Assembly: GCA_025927475.1 (NCBI GenBank)
Contig: JAICLL010000015.1
Location: 1-61,518 of the forward strand
From: Pirellulales bacterium
GTDB lineage: Bacteria; Planctomycetota; Planctomycetia; Pirellulales; JAICIG01
Direction of reading: 5' to 3'
DNA length: 61,518 nucleotides
Shown one piece after another: positions 16,239 to 26,603 of this stretch. The notes beneath the pieces were generated by a model. That model was not told the origin of the DNA. It saw only the letters and a list, made by a program, of their open reading frames with translations, and ran no database searches. A program made the translations under genes and the position numbers. Each line of letters begins with the position of its first letter. Position 1 is the stretch's first letter.

Positions 16239-18631
16239 CTGCCCCGTCTGCACAGGCGTCCGATCTGGCCGGCGAAGTTGCCGCGTTGCGCCGCCGCGTT
16301 GCCGAGCTGGAGCGGCAGTTGGAAGGCAATCGCGGAACGGCCATGCCCGACGCAGCCGCCCGCCACTGGCTGGCTTGGCTGCTCGCCGAAGCGCCGGTGA
16401 TTGTTTGGACCATCGACGCTGACGGCACGATCACTTTATCTGAAGGAAGCGGCCTCGAGGCGCTCGGTTTGCGCAGCGGGGAGCTGACGGGCAAGAATTT
16501 TTTTGAGCTCTATGCGGGCAACGAAACCGTGCTCGGTCCTGTTCGCCGCGCGTTGAATGGAGAAGAGCTGCGCCAGACGCTCGACTTGGGCGACTGCATC
16601 ATGGCGGCCTGGGTGGCGCCGCTGCGCGATGCCCAGGGGCGCGTGATCGGCGCTTCGGGCGTGGCCACCGACATCACCGAACGGGCCCGCGCGGAACAGG
16701 CGGTGCGCGAAGCCGAAGAGCGCTGGCGCTCCATCTTGGAGCACACGCCCGACATCGTGTACAGCATGGACCGGCAGGGAAGGCTGCTTTACATGAACCA
16801 CGTCGGCTCGCAACTGTCGCTGGACGACGTGGTTGGCACGAGCGGCTTCGACTACGTCGCCGCGGAACACCACCAGCAGGTGCGCGACGCGATCGAAGCG
16901 GTGTTCCGGACCCGAGAGCCGCAACGCTACGAGGTGCTGTCGCTCGATGGTGAGGGGGGCCAGCGCTGGTATTCGTGCCGGCTGGGGCCGGTGCTCCGCG
17001 GCGGCGATGTGGTGGCGGTCGCCGGGGCGGCCACCGATGTCACCGAGCGCCGGCATGCGGAGCAAGCATTGCGCGACGCGCGCGACGGACTCGAACAGCG
17101 TGTTGCTCAGCGCACCGCCGAGCTACGGGCCGCCAACCAGGCGTTGCGGGCGGAAATCGACCAGCGCATCCGCGCCGAAACGCGCACTCAAGAGCAGGCC
17201 GCCATTGTGCAGTCGGTGCTCGACAGCATGGCCGACGGCGTGGTCGTCGCGAATTCTCAGGGAGAGCTGCTGCTGATCAATCCCGCCGCCGCCACCATGA
17301 CGGGCCTGGCGCTCGTACCGGGCAGCAAGATCAACGATCCCTGGCCGATCGACGTGTTCCGCCGCGATCAGCAAACCGCTTATCCGCCCAGCGAACGGCC
17401 GCTGGCGCGGGCCATCCGCGGCGAATCGGTCGATGCCGAAGAGATGTTTTTGCGTCACCGGCCGCCTTCGCGCGGCGTATGGCTGCAGGTGAACGCTCGA
17501 CCGCTGAAAGACCAGCAGGGCGCGCGGCAAGGGGGCGTGGTGGTGATGCGCGATGTTACCGAGCAAAAGCGCGCCTTGGCCGCCCTGGGCGAGACCGAAC
17601 TGCGGCTGCATTCGATTCTCGACAATACTCCCTCGATCGTCTATCTCAAAGACGCCGCCGGCAGATATCTGTTGGTCAACCGCGCGTACGAAGCGGCGTT
17701 TGGCGTGAGCGAGGAGCAGGTCATCGGCCGACCTTCGGAGATGATTTTCCCAGCCGAGATCGTCGCGCGGTTCCGCGAAAACGACCGGCTGGTGCTCGAA
17801 AGCCGTATGCCATTTCAATTTGAAGAAGATGTGCCGGTGGCCGGCGGCATACGAACGTTCCTCTCGGTTAAATTCCCGGTATGCAACCCGCAAGGAGAGC
17901 CGTTTGCCGTCTGCGGCATCTCGACCGACATTACCGATCGCAAGGACGCCCTCGAGCGGTTGCGGCTGGAACAAGAATTCCTGAATCAGCTCATTCGCGA
18001 GCACGAGCGCGACCGCCAGCTCATGGCGTACGAAATTCACGACGGCCTGGTGCAGTATATGTCGGGCGCGCTGCTGCACTTGGAAGGGCTGGCCGGCGAT
18101 CAGGCGAAGCTGTCGAGCAAGGGCCGCGACTCGCTGGAATTGGCGGTGCACTTGATTCGCCGCTCGATTGCCGAAGGCCGCCGCGTGATGAGCGGCCTGC
18201 GCCCGCCCATTCTCGACGAGGAAGGTGTGGTGCCCGCCATTTCCTATCTGGTTGCCGAAGACGCTTTGCCCGGCGAACTGGTCATCGGATTCTCGCACCG
18301 TGTTTCGTTCGATCGCCTCGAACCGCTGCTGGAAGGGACGATCTTTCGCATCGTTCAGGAGGCGCTGACCAACGTCAAACGACACAGCCAGGCCAAGCGG
18401 GCCGAAGTTAAGCTCATCCAATGCGATGGCAAGCTGCGCATCGAGGTGCGCGACTGGGGCGTCGGATTCAATCCGGCAGAAATCTCGGGAGAACACTTCG
18501 GGCTGAAGGGCATCCGTAAGCGAGCCGACTTGCTCGGTGGCCAGGCGCGCATCGAGAGCGCGCCCGGAACGGGCACCCACGTGATCGTCGACCTGCCGCT
18601 GCAACACGGAGAAAGGGGCAAGTTGCCATGA
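16235..18631 (+). CDS. Four-PAS sensor histidine kinase, NarX/DesK-like type
   Basis: 798 aa with no membrane segment, so a cytosolic sensor. After a short coiled coil (EVAALRRRVAELERQLEG) come four PAS/PAC units, at about 50-165, 170-285, 325-445 and 450-575; each ends in a DITER/DVTER-type PAC motif. The dimerisation/phospho-acceptor helix has His602 in MAYEIHDGLVQYMSG, the HisKA_3 signature usually paired with LuxR-type regulators. The ATPase domain has EALTNVKRHSQAKRAE, DWGVGF and GLKGIRKRADLLGG. It overlaps the gene before it and addB after it by 4 nt each. No response regulator is adjacent. Confidence 0.92.
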   Translation: MTAPSAQASDLAGEVAALRRRVAELERQLEGNRGTAMPDAAARHWLAWLLAEAPVIVWTIDADGTITLSEGSGLEALGLRSGELTGKNFFELYAGNETVLGPVRRALNGEELRQTLDLGDCIMAAWVAPLRDAQGRVIGASGVATDITERARAEQAVREAEERWRSILEHTPDIVYSMDRQGRLLYMNHVGSQLSLDDVVGTSGFDYVAAEHHQQVRDAIEAVFRTREPQRYEVLSLDGEGGQRWYSCRLGPVLRGGDVVAVAGAATDVTERRHAEQALRDARDGLEQRVAQRTAELRAANQALRAEIDQRIRAETRTQEQAAIVQSVLDSMADGVVVANSQGELLLINPAAATMTGLALVPGSKINDPWPIDVFRRDQQTAYPPSERPLARAIRGESVDAEEMFLRHRPPSRGVWLQVNARPLKDQQGARQGGVVVMRDVTEQKRALAALGETELRLHSILDNTPSIVYLKDAAGRYLLVNRAYEAAFGVSEEQVIGRPSEMIFPAEIVARFRENDRLVLESRMPFQFEEDVPVAGGIRTFLSVKFPVCNPQGEPFAVCGISTDITDRKDALERLRLEQEFLNQLIREHERDRQLMAYEIHDGLVQYMSGALLHLEGLAGDQAKLSSKGRDSLELAVHLIRRSIAEGRRVMSGLRPPILDEEGVVPAISYLVAEDALPGELVIGFSHRVSFDRLEPLLEGTIFRIVQEALTNVKRHSQAKRAEVKLIQCDGKLRIEVRDWGVGFNPAEISGEHFGLKGIRKRADLLGGQARIESAPGTGTHVIVDLPLQHGERGKLP

Positions 18632-21444
18632 AACGGATTTTCTTGGGTTGGCAAAAGCCCGCGCTGATGGCGGCCGCCGACTTCTTGTTCGAGCATTATG
18701 CCGCGCGACACGAGGCATGTTTGTCGGGCGTGGTGGTCGCCTTGCCCAGCGCCCGAGCCACGCGGCGCATGCTCGAAGTGCTGGTCGAGCAGGCCGAGGC
18801 GCGCCAGGTGTCGCTGGCGCCGCCGCAGATCGTCACCATCGGTCACCTGCCGGAAGAGCTGTATGACGGCCCAGCCCGAGTCGCCGGCCGGCTGGCTCGC
18901 CAATTGGCCTGGAGCGCCGCGCTGGACGACATCGAGCCGGCCTTGTTGCGCCGGCTCACGGGCGAAGCCGACGCGCAGCGGCTGGCGCTGGCCGAGGTCA
19001 TCGAGCGGTTGCACGACGAGCTGGCCGGGCATGGGCTGCGCTTCGCAGACGCGGTGGGCTGCGTCGAACGATTCGATGAGACCGAGGCCGAGCGGTGGCG
19101 AGCGCTGGCGGCGGCGCAATCGGCCTACGAAGCCCGTCTGGAAAAACTGGGATTAAGCGACGTGCAGCTTGCGCGGCTCGAAGCCATTCGGGCCGGAAAC
19201 TGCCACACCGAGCACGACATCGTGCTGGTCGGCGTGGCCGATCTGCCCATCGCTGTCGCGCGGCTGCTGAGCCACGGACCAATCGCCGAGCGGGTAACCT
19301 CGCTGATCTACGCGCCGCCGGAATTAGCCGATCGCTTCGATCCCTTGGGCAGCCTGGTGACCGAGGCCTGGTGCCGGGCGATGCTGGCGCTCGCCGACGA
19401 GCAGCTTGTGGTGGCCGATCGGCCCGCCGATCAGGCCACGGCCGTCGTGCGAGCCATCGCCGACTTCGCCGGCCGATATGCCGCCGACCAGATCACGGTG
19501 GGCGTGCCCGATGTCGACGTCGTACCTTACCTCGAGCGGCGATTTGAGCAATTCGACTTGCCAAGCCGGTATGGCGAGGCAGTTCGCCTGAGCGAGACGG
19601 CGCCCTATCGATTGCTGGCGGCGGTGGCCGACTATCTGGAGGGCCAGCGGTTTGCCGACCTGGCCGCGCTGGTTCGCCATCCCGACGTGCAGATAGCCCT
19701 GCAATCTGAAGAGCCAAGCAAAACGCGGCCAGACTCTGCCCCGGCCACCGGCAGCATCGCGGATCTCGATCTCTTAACCGCGCTCGATACCTATTATTGC
19801 GAACATTTGCAGGCGCGGCTCTCGGGCCGCCCGTTGGGCCGCAGCGCCGCCGCTCGGGCCGTGGCGGAAATTCAAACTCGGCTCGATCGCTGGCTGGAAA
19901 AGTTCTCGGGGAAGCAGAGTTTGCCCGACTGGGCGCAACGAATCGTCGATCTGCTGATTGCCATCTATGAGCCGCAACAGCTCGACCGCGGTCACGCGCG
20001 TGGGCGGCTGACGATCGAAGCTTGCAACACGATTCACGGGATCCTGGTGGAAGCCAGCCAGCTCGACGCCGGCTGGGCGGGCCGCTGGTCGGCCACGGAG
20101 GCCATTCGGCTGTTGTTGCGGCAGATCGAAAGCGAGCCGATTCCGCCGGTGCCCGATCAGGCGGCCATCGAAGTTTTGGGCTGGCTCGAATTGCCGCTGG
20201 ATGATGCGCCGGCACTGGTGGTCACCGGTTTCAACGACGGTTTTGTGCCGTCGTCGGTCAATGCCGATCCGTTTTTGCCGAATGCTCTGCGCCGGCAACT
20301 TGGTTTGCTGGACAACGACCGCCGTTACGCCCGCGACGCCTATGGTCTGGCAGTGTTGCTCGGCTCGCGCGAGCGACTCACCCTGATCGCCGGTCGCCGC
20401 TCGGCCCAGGGCGATCCACTTACGCCCAGTCGGCTGGCGTTTGCCTGTCCCAGAGAACGGGTTGCCCGGCGGGTGCTGCGATACTTCGGGCGCGAGGTGG
20501 CGCCGGCCAGCCCCACGTTGGTGCCACACGGGCTGCCCGCCGGCGCGCGCAAGTCGGGCTTCGCTCCACCCAAGCCCAAGCCATCGGAACAACCCATCCG
20601 CGAAATGCGGGTCACGCAGTTCCGCGACTACCTGGCCTGCCCCTATCGCTATTACCTGCGGCATGTGCTGTCGCTGCATTCGCTCGACGATCTGGCCGAA
20701 GAGCTGGAAGCGTCGGCGTTTGGCTCCTTGGCGCACGATGTGTTGCGCGAGTTTGGCGCCGATCCGGACAATTCGTTGTTGACCGACGCGGAAGCCATCT
20801 GCCAGCGGCTTGGCGCCGATCTCGATCGGCTGGTCCGCGAGCGTTTTGGCCGGCACCGCTTGCCCGCCGTCGAACTGCAGGTGGAGCATTTGCGGCTGCG
20901 GCTGGAGGCTTTTGCGTGGTGGCAGGCCGGTTGGGCCGCCGAGGGCTGGCGGATTGTGAACACCGAAGTCGAGGTGAAAGGCGAACAAGCGCCGCTGCTG
21001 GTCGATGGCAAGCCGATGTTTTTGAAAGCGCGGCTCGATCGCGTTGACCGGAACGACCTGGATGGCCGCTATGTGATTTTTGATTACAAAACCTCTGACT
21101 CGGGCGACCCGCCCGAGAAGACGCACCGCGTGAAGGGCGAATGGGTCGATCTGCAGTTGCCGCTGTATCGTCACTTTGCGTCGGCCATCGGCATTGGCGA
21201 TTCGCCGGCGCTGGGCTACATCGTGTTGCCGAAAGACCTCAAAAAAATCACCGGCCATCTGGCCGCCTGGGACCAGGCAGAACTGGACTCTGCCGATACG
21301 ATCGCCAAGGAAGTGGTGCGCGGCATTTGGTCGCAGAAGTTTTTACCCATGAAGCAGCCGCCGCCGAGATTTTCCGAAGAGTTTGCCGCCATCTGCCTGG
21401 ATGAACAATTTGGAGTCTCGACCGAAGATGAGGAAGAGATTTGA
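18628..21444 (+). CDS. addB: AddB-like PD-(D/E)XK helicase-nuclease subunit
   Basis: 938 aa. Inactive-helicase-like N-terminal half (VVVALPSARATRRMLEVLVEQ) and a C-terminal RecB-type nuclease: YLACPYRYYLRHVL, GSLAHDVLREF, then LKARLDRVDRNDLDGRYVIFDYKT, where Asp819 and Lys821 are in the catalytic D-Y-K-T motif, and a following QLPLYRHF box. With AddA it would process double-strand breaks for RecA loading. The start ATG overlaps the stop of the sensor kinase (ATGA), a tight coupling. The single clear Cys of the nuclease (CPYRYY) leaves the Fe-S cluster of canonical AddB in doubt. Confidence 0.85.
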   Translation: MKRIFLGWQKPALMAAADFLFEHYAARHEACLSGVVVALPSARATRRMLEVLVEQAEARQVSLAPPQIVTIGHLPEELYDGPARVAGRLARQLAWSAALDDIEPALLRRLTGEADAQRLALAEVIERLHDELAGHGLRFADAVGCVERFDETEAERWRALAAAQSAYEARLEKLGLSDVQLARLEAIRAGNCHTEHDIVLVGVADLPIAVARLLSHGPIAERVTSLIYAPPELADRFDPLGSLVTEAWCRAMLALADEQLVVADRPADQATAVVRAIADFAGRYAADQITVGVPDVDVVPYLERRFEQFDLPSRYGEAVRLSETAPYRLLAAVADYLEGQRFADLAALVRHPDVQIALQSEEPSKTRPDSAPATGSIADLDLLTALDTYYCEHLQARLSGRPLGRSAAARAVAEIQTRLDRWLEKFSGKQSLPDWAQRIVDLLIAIYEPQQLDRGHARGRLTIEACNTIHGILVEASQLDAGWAGRWSATEAIRLLLRQIESEPIPPVPDQAAIEVLGWLELPLDDAPALVVTGFNDGFVPSSVNADPFLPNALRRQLGLLDNDRRYARDAYGLAVLLGSRERLTLIAGRRSAQGDPLTPSRLAFACPRERVARRVLRYFGREVAPASPTLVPHGLPAGARKSGFAPPKPKPSEQPIREMRVTQFRDYLACPYRYYLRHVLSLHSLDDLAEELEASAFGSLAHDVLREFGADPDNSLLTDAEAICQRLGADLDRLVRERFGRHRLPAVELQVEHLRLRLEAFAWWQAGWAAEGWRIVNTEVEVKGEQAPLLVDGKPMFLKARLDRVDRNDLDGRYVIFDYKTSDSGDPPEKTHRVKGEWVDLQLPLYRHFASAIGIGDSPALGYIVLPKDLKKITGHLAAWDQAELDSADTIAKEVVRGIWSQKFLPMKQPPPRFSEEFAAICLDEQFGVSTEDEEEI

Positions 21445-21475
21445 ACAGAAGACAACGAAGGAAACGAAGGATCGT
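21443..21475. repeat. Dispersed repeat (GAACAGAAG..AACGAAG type), copy 2
   Basis: GAACAGAAGACAACGAAGG starts at the stop codon of addB and belongs to the family best seen as inverted arms at 31274-31428. Confidence 0.6.
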
Positions 21476-21576
21476 CGAAAGCCGTCGGGCAGCGCCCTGG
21501 ATGCCGTGGCACCCTGGTAAACGCGTTCATTTCCGCAATGCATGAGTAACTGGGTTCCTGCCCGACGGAGCGAACA

Positions 21577-24500
21577 ATGACTGACCTTGCCGCACCAACG
21601 TTTCCGCACCTGATGATCCGCGCATCGGCGGGGACGGGCAAAACGTTTCAATTGTCGAACCACTATCTGCGGTTGCTGGCGGCCGGCGTGGCCCCAGACC
21701 AAATTCTGGCGACCACCTTCACTCGCAAAGCGGCGGGAGAGATTCTCGACCGAGTGCTGACGCGGCTGGCCGAGGCGGCCCACGAGGACGAAAAATGCCA
21801 GTTGCTGGGCGGCTTTCTGGGCGATGGTGGGCTGACGCAGTCGCGGTGTGCCGAACTGCTAGAAACGCTCGTGCGCAACCTGCATCGCTTGCGCATCTCG
21901 ACGCTCGATGCCTTCTTCGCTCAGATCGCCACCTCGTTCGGCCTGGAACTGGGGCTGCCGCCCGGCTGGCGGATCATCGAAGAAACCGCCGATCAGCGCT
22001 TGCGGACCGAGGCCATCCAGGCGGTGCTGGCCGGCGATGGCTCTGAAGCCGACGAGCGAGACATCCGGCTGCTGTTGAGTCTGTTGACCAAGGGCGAGGC
22101 GACTCGTTCGATCAGCGAACAAATTCGCTCTCAAGTCAACGGGCTCTATGGGCTTTTTCTGGAAACAACCGATGAGGCCTGGAACTCGCTGCCGCGCCCG
22201 ACGCGATTGCCGCAAGCGAAACTTGAGGCGGCGCTCGAAGCGCTGATGCAGGCCGCGCTACCCGCCGACAAAAGATTCGTAAATGCCCGCGGGGCCGACG
22301 TGGCGAAAGCGCGGGCGTCCGATTGGGCGGGATTGATCTCCGGAGGAATCGCCAAAAAAATCGCCGAGGGAGACACATCGTTCGCAGGCAAGCCGATCAG
22401 CGAGGAACTGCTTGAGATCTACCACTCGTTGGTCGCTCACGCCAAGGCGGTGCTAGTCGCGGAGCTTGCCGATCAGACCGAGGCCACCCGCAAGCTGCTG
22501 GCCCGCTTCGATGGCCATTACCAGCGGCTGAAATTGCTGCGCCGCGGCTTGCGTTTTGAAGACGTGACGCGCAGCCTGGGCACGTCGCCCTTGGCGCGGC
22601 AGCCCGACCGGTTGGCGCGGCGGCTCGACGGGCGTGTCGCCCATTTATTGCTCGACGAATTTCAAGACACTTCGCTGGCGCAATGGAATGTGCTGGCGTC
22701 GTTCGCCGCCCAGGTGATGGCCGGCGGCTCGTTTTTCTGCGTCGGCGACGCCAAGCAAGCCATTTACGGCTGGCGCGGCGGCGCCGCCGAACTTTTCGAC
22801 ACGCTCGAAGCCGCGTGGAAGCAATTAAAGGCGCAGTCGCTGGCGCGCAGCTTCCGTTCATCGCCGCCGGTGATCGCCACCGTCAACCGCGTGTTCGGCG
22901 CGCTGGAAGACTCTCCGCTGCTCAGCCATTGCTGCGATGCCGTGAAAGCCTGGAAACGGGCCTTCGAGCAGCACAGCACGCAGCACGACAAGATGCGCGG
23001 CTATGTCCGGATGATTTCGGCGCCGGCCGCCGAAGAGCCGACGCCCCAGGAAGAAACGACGCTGGCCTTCGCCGCCGGCGAGATTGCCCGGCTGGCCCGT
23101 GAAACGCCCGGCCGCTCGATCGGGGCGCTGGTCCGCGACAACAACGCGGTTGCCCGGCTCATCTACGAGCTGCGCAATCAAGAGGTCGCGGCCAGCGAGG
23201 AAGGGGGCAATCCGCTCACCGACTCGCCCGCCGTCGTGGCGGTGCTGTCGCTGCTGCGGATTGCCGATCATCCGGGTGACCGCGTAGCCCGGTTTCACGT
23301 GGCCAGTTCGCCGCTGGGGGCGATCGTTGGTTTTACCGACTACGCCCATGACGCCGCCGCGCAACGGCTCTCGCTGGGCATCCGCCAGTCGCTGCTGACG
23401 CGCGGCTATGGCGGCACGCTGTATCATTGGGCGCGGCGGCTGGCCGAGGCGTGCGACGAGCGCGATTCCAACCGGCTGTTGCAGTTGGTCGAGCTGGCCG
23501 ATCGCTATCAGCCCGACGCGACGCTCCGTGCCCGCGATTTCATCGCTCTGGTCGAGACGCAGCGCATCGAAGATCCTTCGCGGGCCGACGTGCGGGTGAT
23601 GACCATCCACCAGGCCAAGGGCCTGGAATTCGACATCGTCGTGCTGCCGCAGCTCGACAAAAAACTGACCGGCCAGACGCCGCCGGTGGTGGTGGGCCGG
23701 CCCACGCCGACAGCGGCCATCGACCGCGTGTGTCGCTACGCCAAAGAGGAGCTGCGGCAACTGTTGCCCCCCGCCATGCAGGCCGCCTTCGCCCAGTACA
23801 GCGAGCAACAAATCCGCGAGTCGCTTTGCGTGCTCTATGTGGCCATGACCCGCGCGGTGCATGCCTTGCACCTGATCATCGCGCCCTCAAGGTCGAACGA
23901 GAAGCAAGTGCCCAAGCAGTTTTCGGGCATTTTGCGGGCATGTCTGACCGAGGGCGAGCGGGTTGCGCCCTGTACGACGCTGTTTGAAGAGGGCGATCCG
24001 ACGTGGTATCGGAAGGTTCAGGGTTCACGCCAAAGTAGCTCCGACGCTCCGGGGCGGAGATCAACCGCCGCCGGCGGCCACGATTCTCGCGGCGGAATGT
24101 TGGCACTACGAGAGGCGTTCCGCATTGAGCTGGCGCCGTTGGCGGCCCGGCGGCGACGAGGTTTGGAGCGGCAAAACCCCTCAGAGCTTGCCCGAGGCGC
24201 ACACGTGGACCTGGCCTTGCGGTTGCAGCTCGACCGCGTGGCGGCGACCGACCGCGGCACGGTGTTTCACGCCTGGTTTGAACAGATCGAATGGCTCGAC
24301 GACGGCCCGCCCGACGCCGCGGGCCTTCGCGCCGTCGCCAAGAAGCTGGGAGCTTCCGCTGATAGTATCGAGGTGTGGCTGAGCGATTTTTTAAGGGCGT
24401 TGCAACGGCCTGCGGTGCGCGTCGCGCTTTCTCGCAGTCGCTATTCAGGCCAATCCTCCGCGCCTTGGTCGGCAGAGCCTGCCGTCGTTGCCGAGATCGC

Positions 24501-24816
24501 TTCGGCGGGCGCATCGCTCGAGGTTTCCCGCGAGCGCGATTTCGCCGTGCGTCACGCGGATAAGTTGCTGACTGGCACGATCGACCGGTTGGTGCTGGTC
24601 CGCTCGCGCGATGGCCGCCCGCTGGCCGCCGAGGTGGTCGACTTTAAAACCGATGCGGTCGCGGCCCAGGGCCCGGCGGGCGAAGCGTTGCTCAACGAGA
24701 AATATGCGCCGCAGTTGGCGGCGTATCGCCTGGGCGTCTCGCAGTTCACTGGCCTGGCGCCGCAGCGCGTGTTTACGCGGCTGTTATTCACCGAAGCCGC
24801 AGAATCCGATTCCTAG
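21577..24816 (+). CDS. addA: AddA/RecB-like UvrD-family helicase-nuclease
   Basis: 1079 aa. Walker A is RASAGTGKTFQL (Lys22). Motif Ia-type segment TTFTRKAAGEILDR, Walker B LLLDEFQDTSLAQW, motif III CVGDAKQAIYGWRGG, a later motif V IHQAKGLEFDIVVLPQ and motif VI LYVAMTRAVHALHL complete an SF1A helicase. The C-terminus is a RecB nuclease with GTVFHAWFEQIEW, TGTIDRLVLVR and VVDFKTDAV (Asp1022, Lys1024). It is the partner of the preceding gene, with a 132-nt gap holding a repeat. It is shorter than Bacillus AddA (about 1230 aa). Confidence 0.9.
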   Translation: MTDLAAPTFPHLMIRASAGTGKTFQLSNHYLRLLAAGVAPDQILATTFTRKAAGEILDRVLTRLAEAAHEDEKCQLLGGFLGDGGLTQSRCAELLETLVRNLHRLRISTLDAFFAQIATSFGLELGLPPGWRIIEETADQRLRTEAIQAVLAGDGSEADERDIRLLLSLLTKGEATRSISEQIRSQVNGLYGLFLETTDEAWNSLPRPTRLPQAKLEAALEALMQAALPADKRFVNARGADVAKARASDWAGLISGGIAKKIAEGDTSFAGKPISEELLEIYHSLVAHAKAVLVAELADQTEATRKLLARFDGHYQRLKLLRRGLRFEDVTRSLGTSPLARQPDRLARRLDGRVAHLLLDEFQDTSLAQWNVLASFAAQVMAGGSFFCVGDAKQAIYGWRGGAAELFDTLEAAWKQLKAQSLARSFRSSPPVIATVNRVFGALEDSPLLSHCCDAVKAWKRAFEQHSTQHDKMRGYVRMISAPAAEEPTPQEETTLAFAAGEIARLARETPGRSIGALVRDNNAVARLIYELRNQEVAASEEGGNPLTDSPAVVAVLSLLRIADHPGDRVARFHVASSPLGAIVGFTDYAHDAAAQRLSLGIRQSLLTRGYGGTLYHWARRLAEACDERDSNRLLQLVELADRYQPDATLRARDFIALVETQRIEDPSRADVRVMTIHQAKGLEFDIVVLPQLDKKLTGQTPPVVVGRPTPTAAIDRVCRYAKEELRQLLPPAMQAAFAQYSEQQIRESLCVLYVAMTRAVHALHLIIAPSRSNEKQVPKQFSGILRACLTEGERVAPCTTLFEEGDPTWYRKVQGSRQSSSDAPGRRSTAAGGHDSRGGMLALREAFRIELAPLAARRRRGLERQNPSELARGAHVDLALRLQLDRVAATDRGTVFHAWFEQIEWLDDGPPDAAGLRAVAKKLGASADSIEVWLSDFLRALQRPAVRVALSRSRYSGQSSAPWSAEPAVVAEIASAGASLEVSRERDFAVRHADKLLTGTIDRLVLVRSRDGRPLAAEVVDFKTDAVAAQGPAGEALLNEKYAPQLAAYRLGVSQFTGLAPQRVFTRLLFTEAAESDS

Positions 24817-24826
24817 GAATCGCCGT

Positions 24827-26425
24827 ATGCGCGTCCATTACCCTTCCAGGAACCTGGTATTGTTAGTCGGCGTGCTGCTATTGGCGGCGGGAGTGCGATT
24901 CTACGCCGAGCGATCGTATGCGAGTGCCGCCGGCCACAGTTTGCACTTTCCGCCTTCGCCGGGCGAAGCTCAAGATCTGGCCGTCGTGGTGGGATTGGCG
25001 ATCGTCGGCGCGCTCGTCGGAGCGGCCATCGGCTATCGGCTCAACCGCACCAGCGCCGCGATTGCCGGCGCCATCGGTGGCGCGTTGGGGACCGCTCATT
25101 ACAGCTCGATCATCGGCGCGCTGGTCGGCGGGCTGATCGGAATGCTCGTGGCGCTGTTGACGCCGCGGCGCATCCTCGTTGCCGCGCTAAGCGGCGCCGC
25201 GGCGCTGGCCGCCGGCATATCCAGCGGCGCCGTTGCGGGGGCGCTGAGCGATGGACCCGTGCCGGTATGGCTTTGGTTCTTCGCGGCCCTGGCGGCGGCA
25301 AGCATCGCGTTGGCCGCCGCCCGTCTGCTTGCGCGGCGGCCGGCGGAACCCAAGACCGGGAAGCAGAAGCTGGCCGCAGGCCTGCGCGTCGGCCTTCTGG
25401 TCGGCGTGGCCCTTGTCCCGGGAATCCCGCTGGGAATCACCGCGGAAAGTTTTTACCGGCTTCGGACGATGGGCAGGGCGGGTGATATCCGTTGGCGAAC
25501 CGCTGGCATGGAAAAGTTTACTCGAGGCTTCGTCGACGTCGGCTTTTGGTATCCCGGAGAAGTCGGAAAAACGCAGCTCGCGCGCATGACCCGCTTCAAT
25601 GGATTGGGATCAATCGTGCTCCCAAACCCCAATTTGTACGACGACGATTTGGCGCTGTTCGCCGCCTGGCCGCGGTTGCAAATGGTCTCGATTACCGACG
25701 CACCCATCACCGACGCCGGTGCGGTCCACTTCGCCGGTTTAAAGTGGCTCGACAATCTCGTTTTGGACGGCACGAAGGTAACCGGCAAAGACCTGCCGCA
25801 AATGCCGATGGCGCCGCGGCTCCTGTTTTTGTCGCTCGACCACACGCTGGCCGGCGACGAACTGCTGGCCGGCGCCGCCCGGTTCACATCGCTCTACAAT
25901 CTGCAGCTCAGCGGTACGAGAGTCACCGAGCAAGGACTGGCGCACTTGAAACTAGCGACGTCATTGAGAGGCGTCTCGCTGGCCGACACACCGATTGGCG
26001 ACGTCGGCTTGGCGCACCTGGCAAAACTGCCGCGGTTATCGCGCCTCGATCTGAGCGGCACCTCGATCACCGATGCCGGAATACCGACGCTCGCGGCCGC
26101 GGCGTCCTTGAACAATCTTGAGCTGAACCGCACGCAGATCACCGACGCCGGCTTGGCCGCGTTGGGCAACATGAACACAATGATCTATCTTGGCTTGCGC
26201 GACACGCCTATTACCGACGCGGGCGTCGCACTGCTCCAGAGTTTGCCGCTACTCTATCGGCTCGATCTCAGCGGCACGCGGGTGACCGATGGCTCGATCG
26301 ACGTGCTTGCGCGGTTTCCCAAGTTGGGCATGGTCAACCTAACCGGAACTCAGGTAACGCCCCAAGGCATCGACCAGTTGCGGCGTTTATCGGCCACCGG
26401 ACTGACAGTCGAGGGCGGGCGGTAA
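24827..26425 (+). CDS. Membrane protein with leucine-rich repeat domain
   Basis: 532 aa from ATG 24827 (MRVHYPS); the longer frame is inside addA. The first 220 residues hold five or six hydrophobic segments, several glycine-rich (VVGLAIVGALVGAAIGYRL, IIGALVGGLIGMLVALL). A soluble domain of about 300 residues follows, built from repeats of 23-25 residues with the consensus L..L.L..T.ITDAGL..L, as in LSRLDLSGTSITDAGIP. This is the planctomycete LRR type. It probably binds proteins at the membrane; the partner is unknown. It follows addA by 10 nt but is unlikely to share its function. Confidence 0.85.
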   Translation: MRVHYPSRNLVLLVGVLLLAAGVRFYAERSYASAAGHSLHFPPSPGEAQDLAVVVGLAIVGALVGAAIGYRLNRTSAAIAGAIGGALGTAHYSSIIGALVGGLIGMLVALLTPRRILVAALSGAAALAAGISSGAVAGALSDGPVPVWLWFFAALAAASIALAAARLLARRPAEPKTGKQKLAAGLRVGLLVGVALVPGIPLGITAESFYRLRTMGRAGDIRWRTAGMEKFTRGFVDVGFWYPGEVGKTQLARMTRFNGLGSIVLPNPNLYDDDLALFAAWPRLQMVSITDAPITDAGAVHFAGLKWLDNLVLDGTKVTGKDLPQMPMAPRLLFLSLDHTLAGDELLAGAARFTSLYNLQLSGTRVTEQGLAHLKLATSLRGVSLADTPIGDVGLAHLAKLPRLSRLDLSGTSITDAGIPTLAAAASLNNLELNRTQITDAGLAALGNMNTMIYLGLRDTPITDAGVALLQSLPLLYRLDLSGTRVTDGSIDVLARFPKLGMVNLTGTQVTPQGIDQLRRLSATGLTVEGGR

Positions 26426-26603
26426 CCGCGTCCCGCACACGGAGAATTGCGATTCCGTAGCGATTGTAGCGATTCTTCCTCAAGTGCCGGCTTTGCCGAA
26501 GACGATGCCTAGGCAAGACGGTGAGAATCTTCCGGCGATGCTCGATGCGTCCGCCGGACGGATTTGGAGCCACCATCCACTTGGGAAAAAAGGCGAGCTA
26601 CGG

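Noticed and set aside
16235..24816. An anti-phage defence island built from the kinase and helicase-nuclease
   Set aside because: The helicase-nuclease pair is the housekeeping AddAB type and no defence gene lies beside it.
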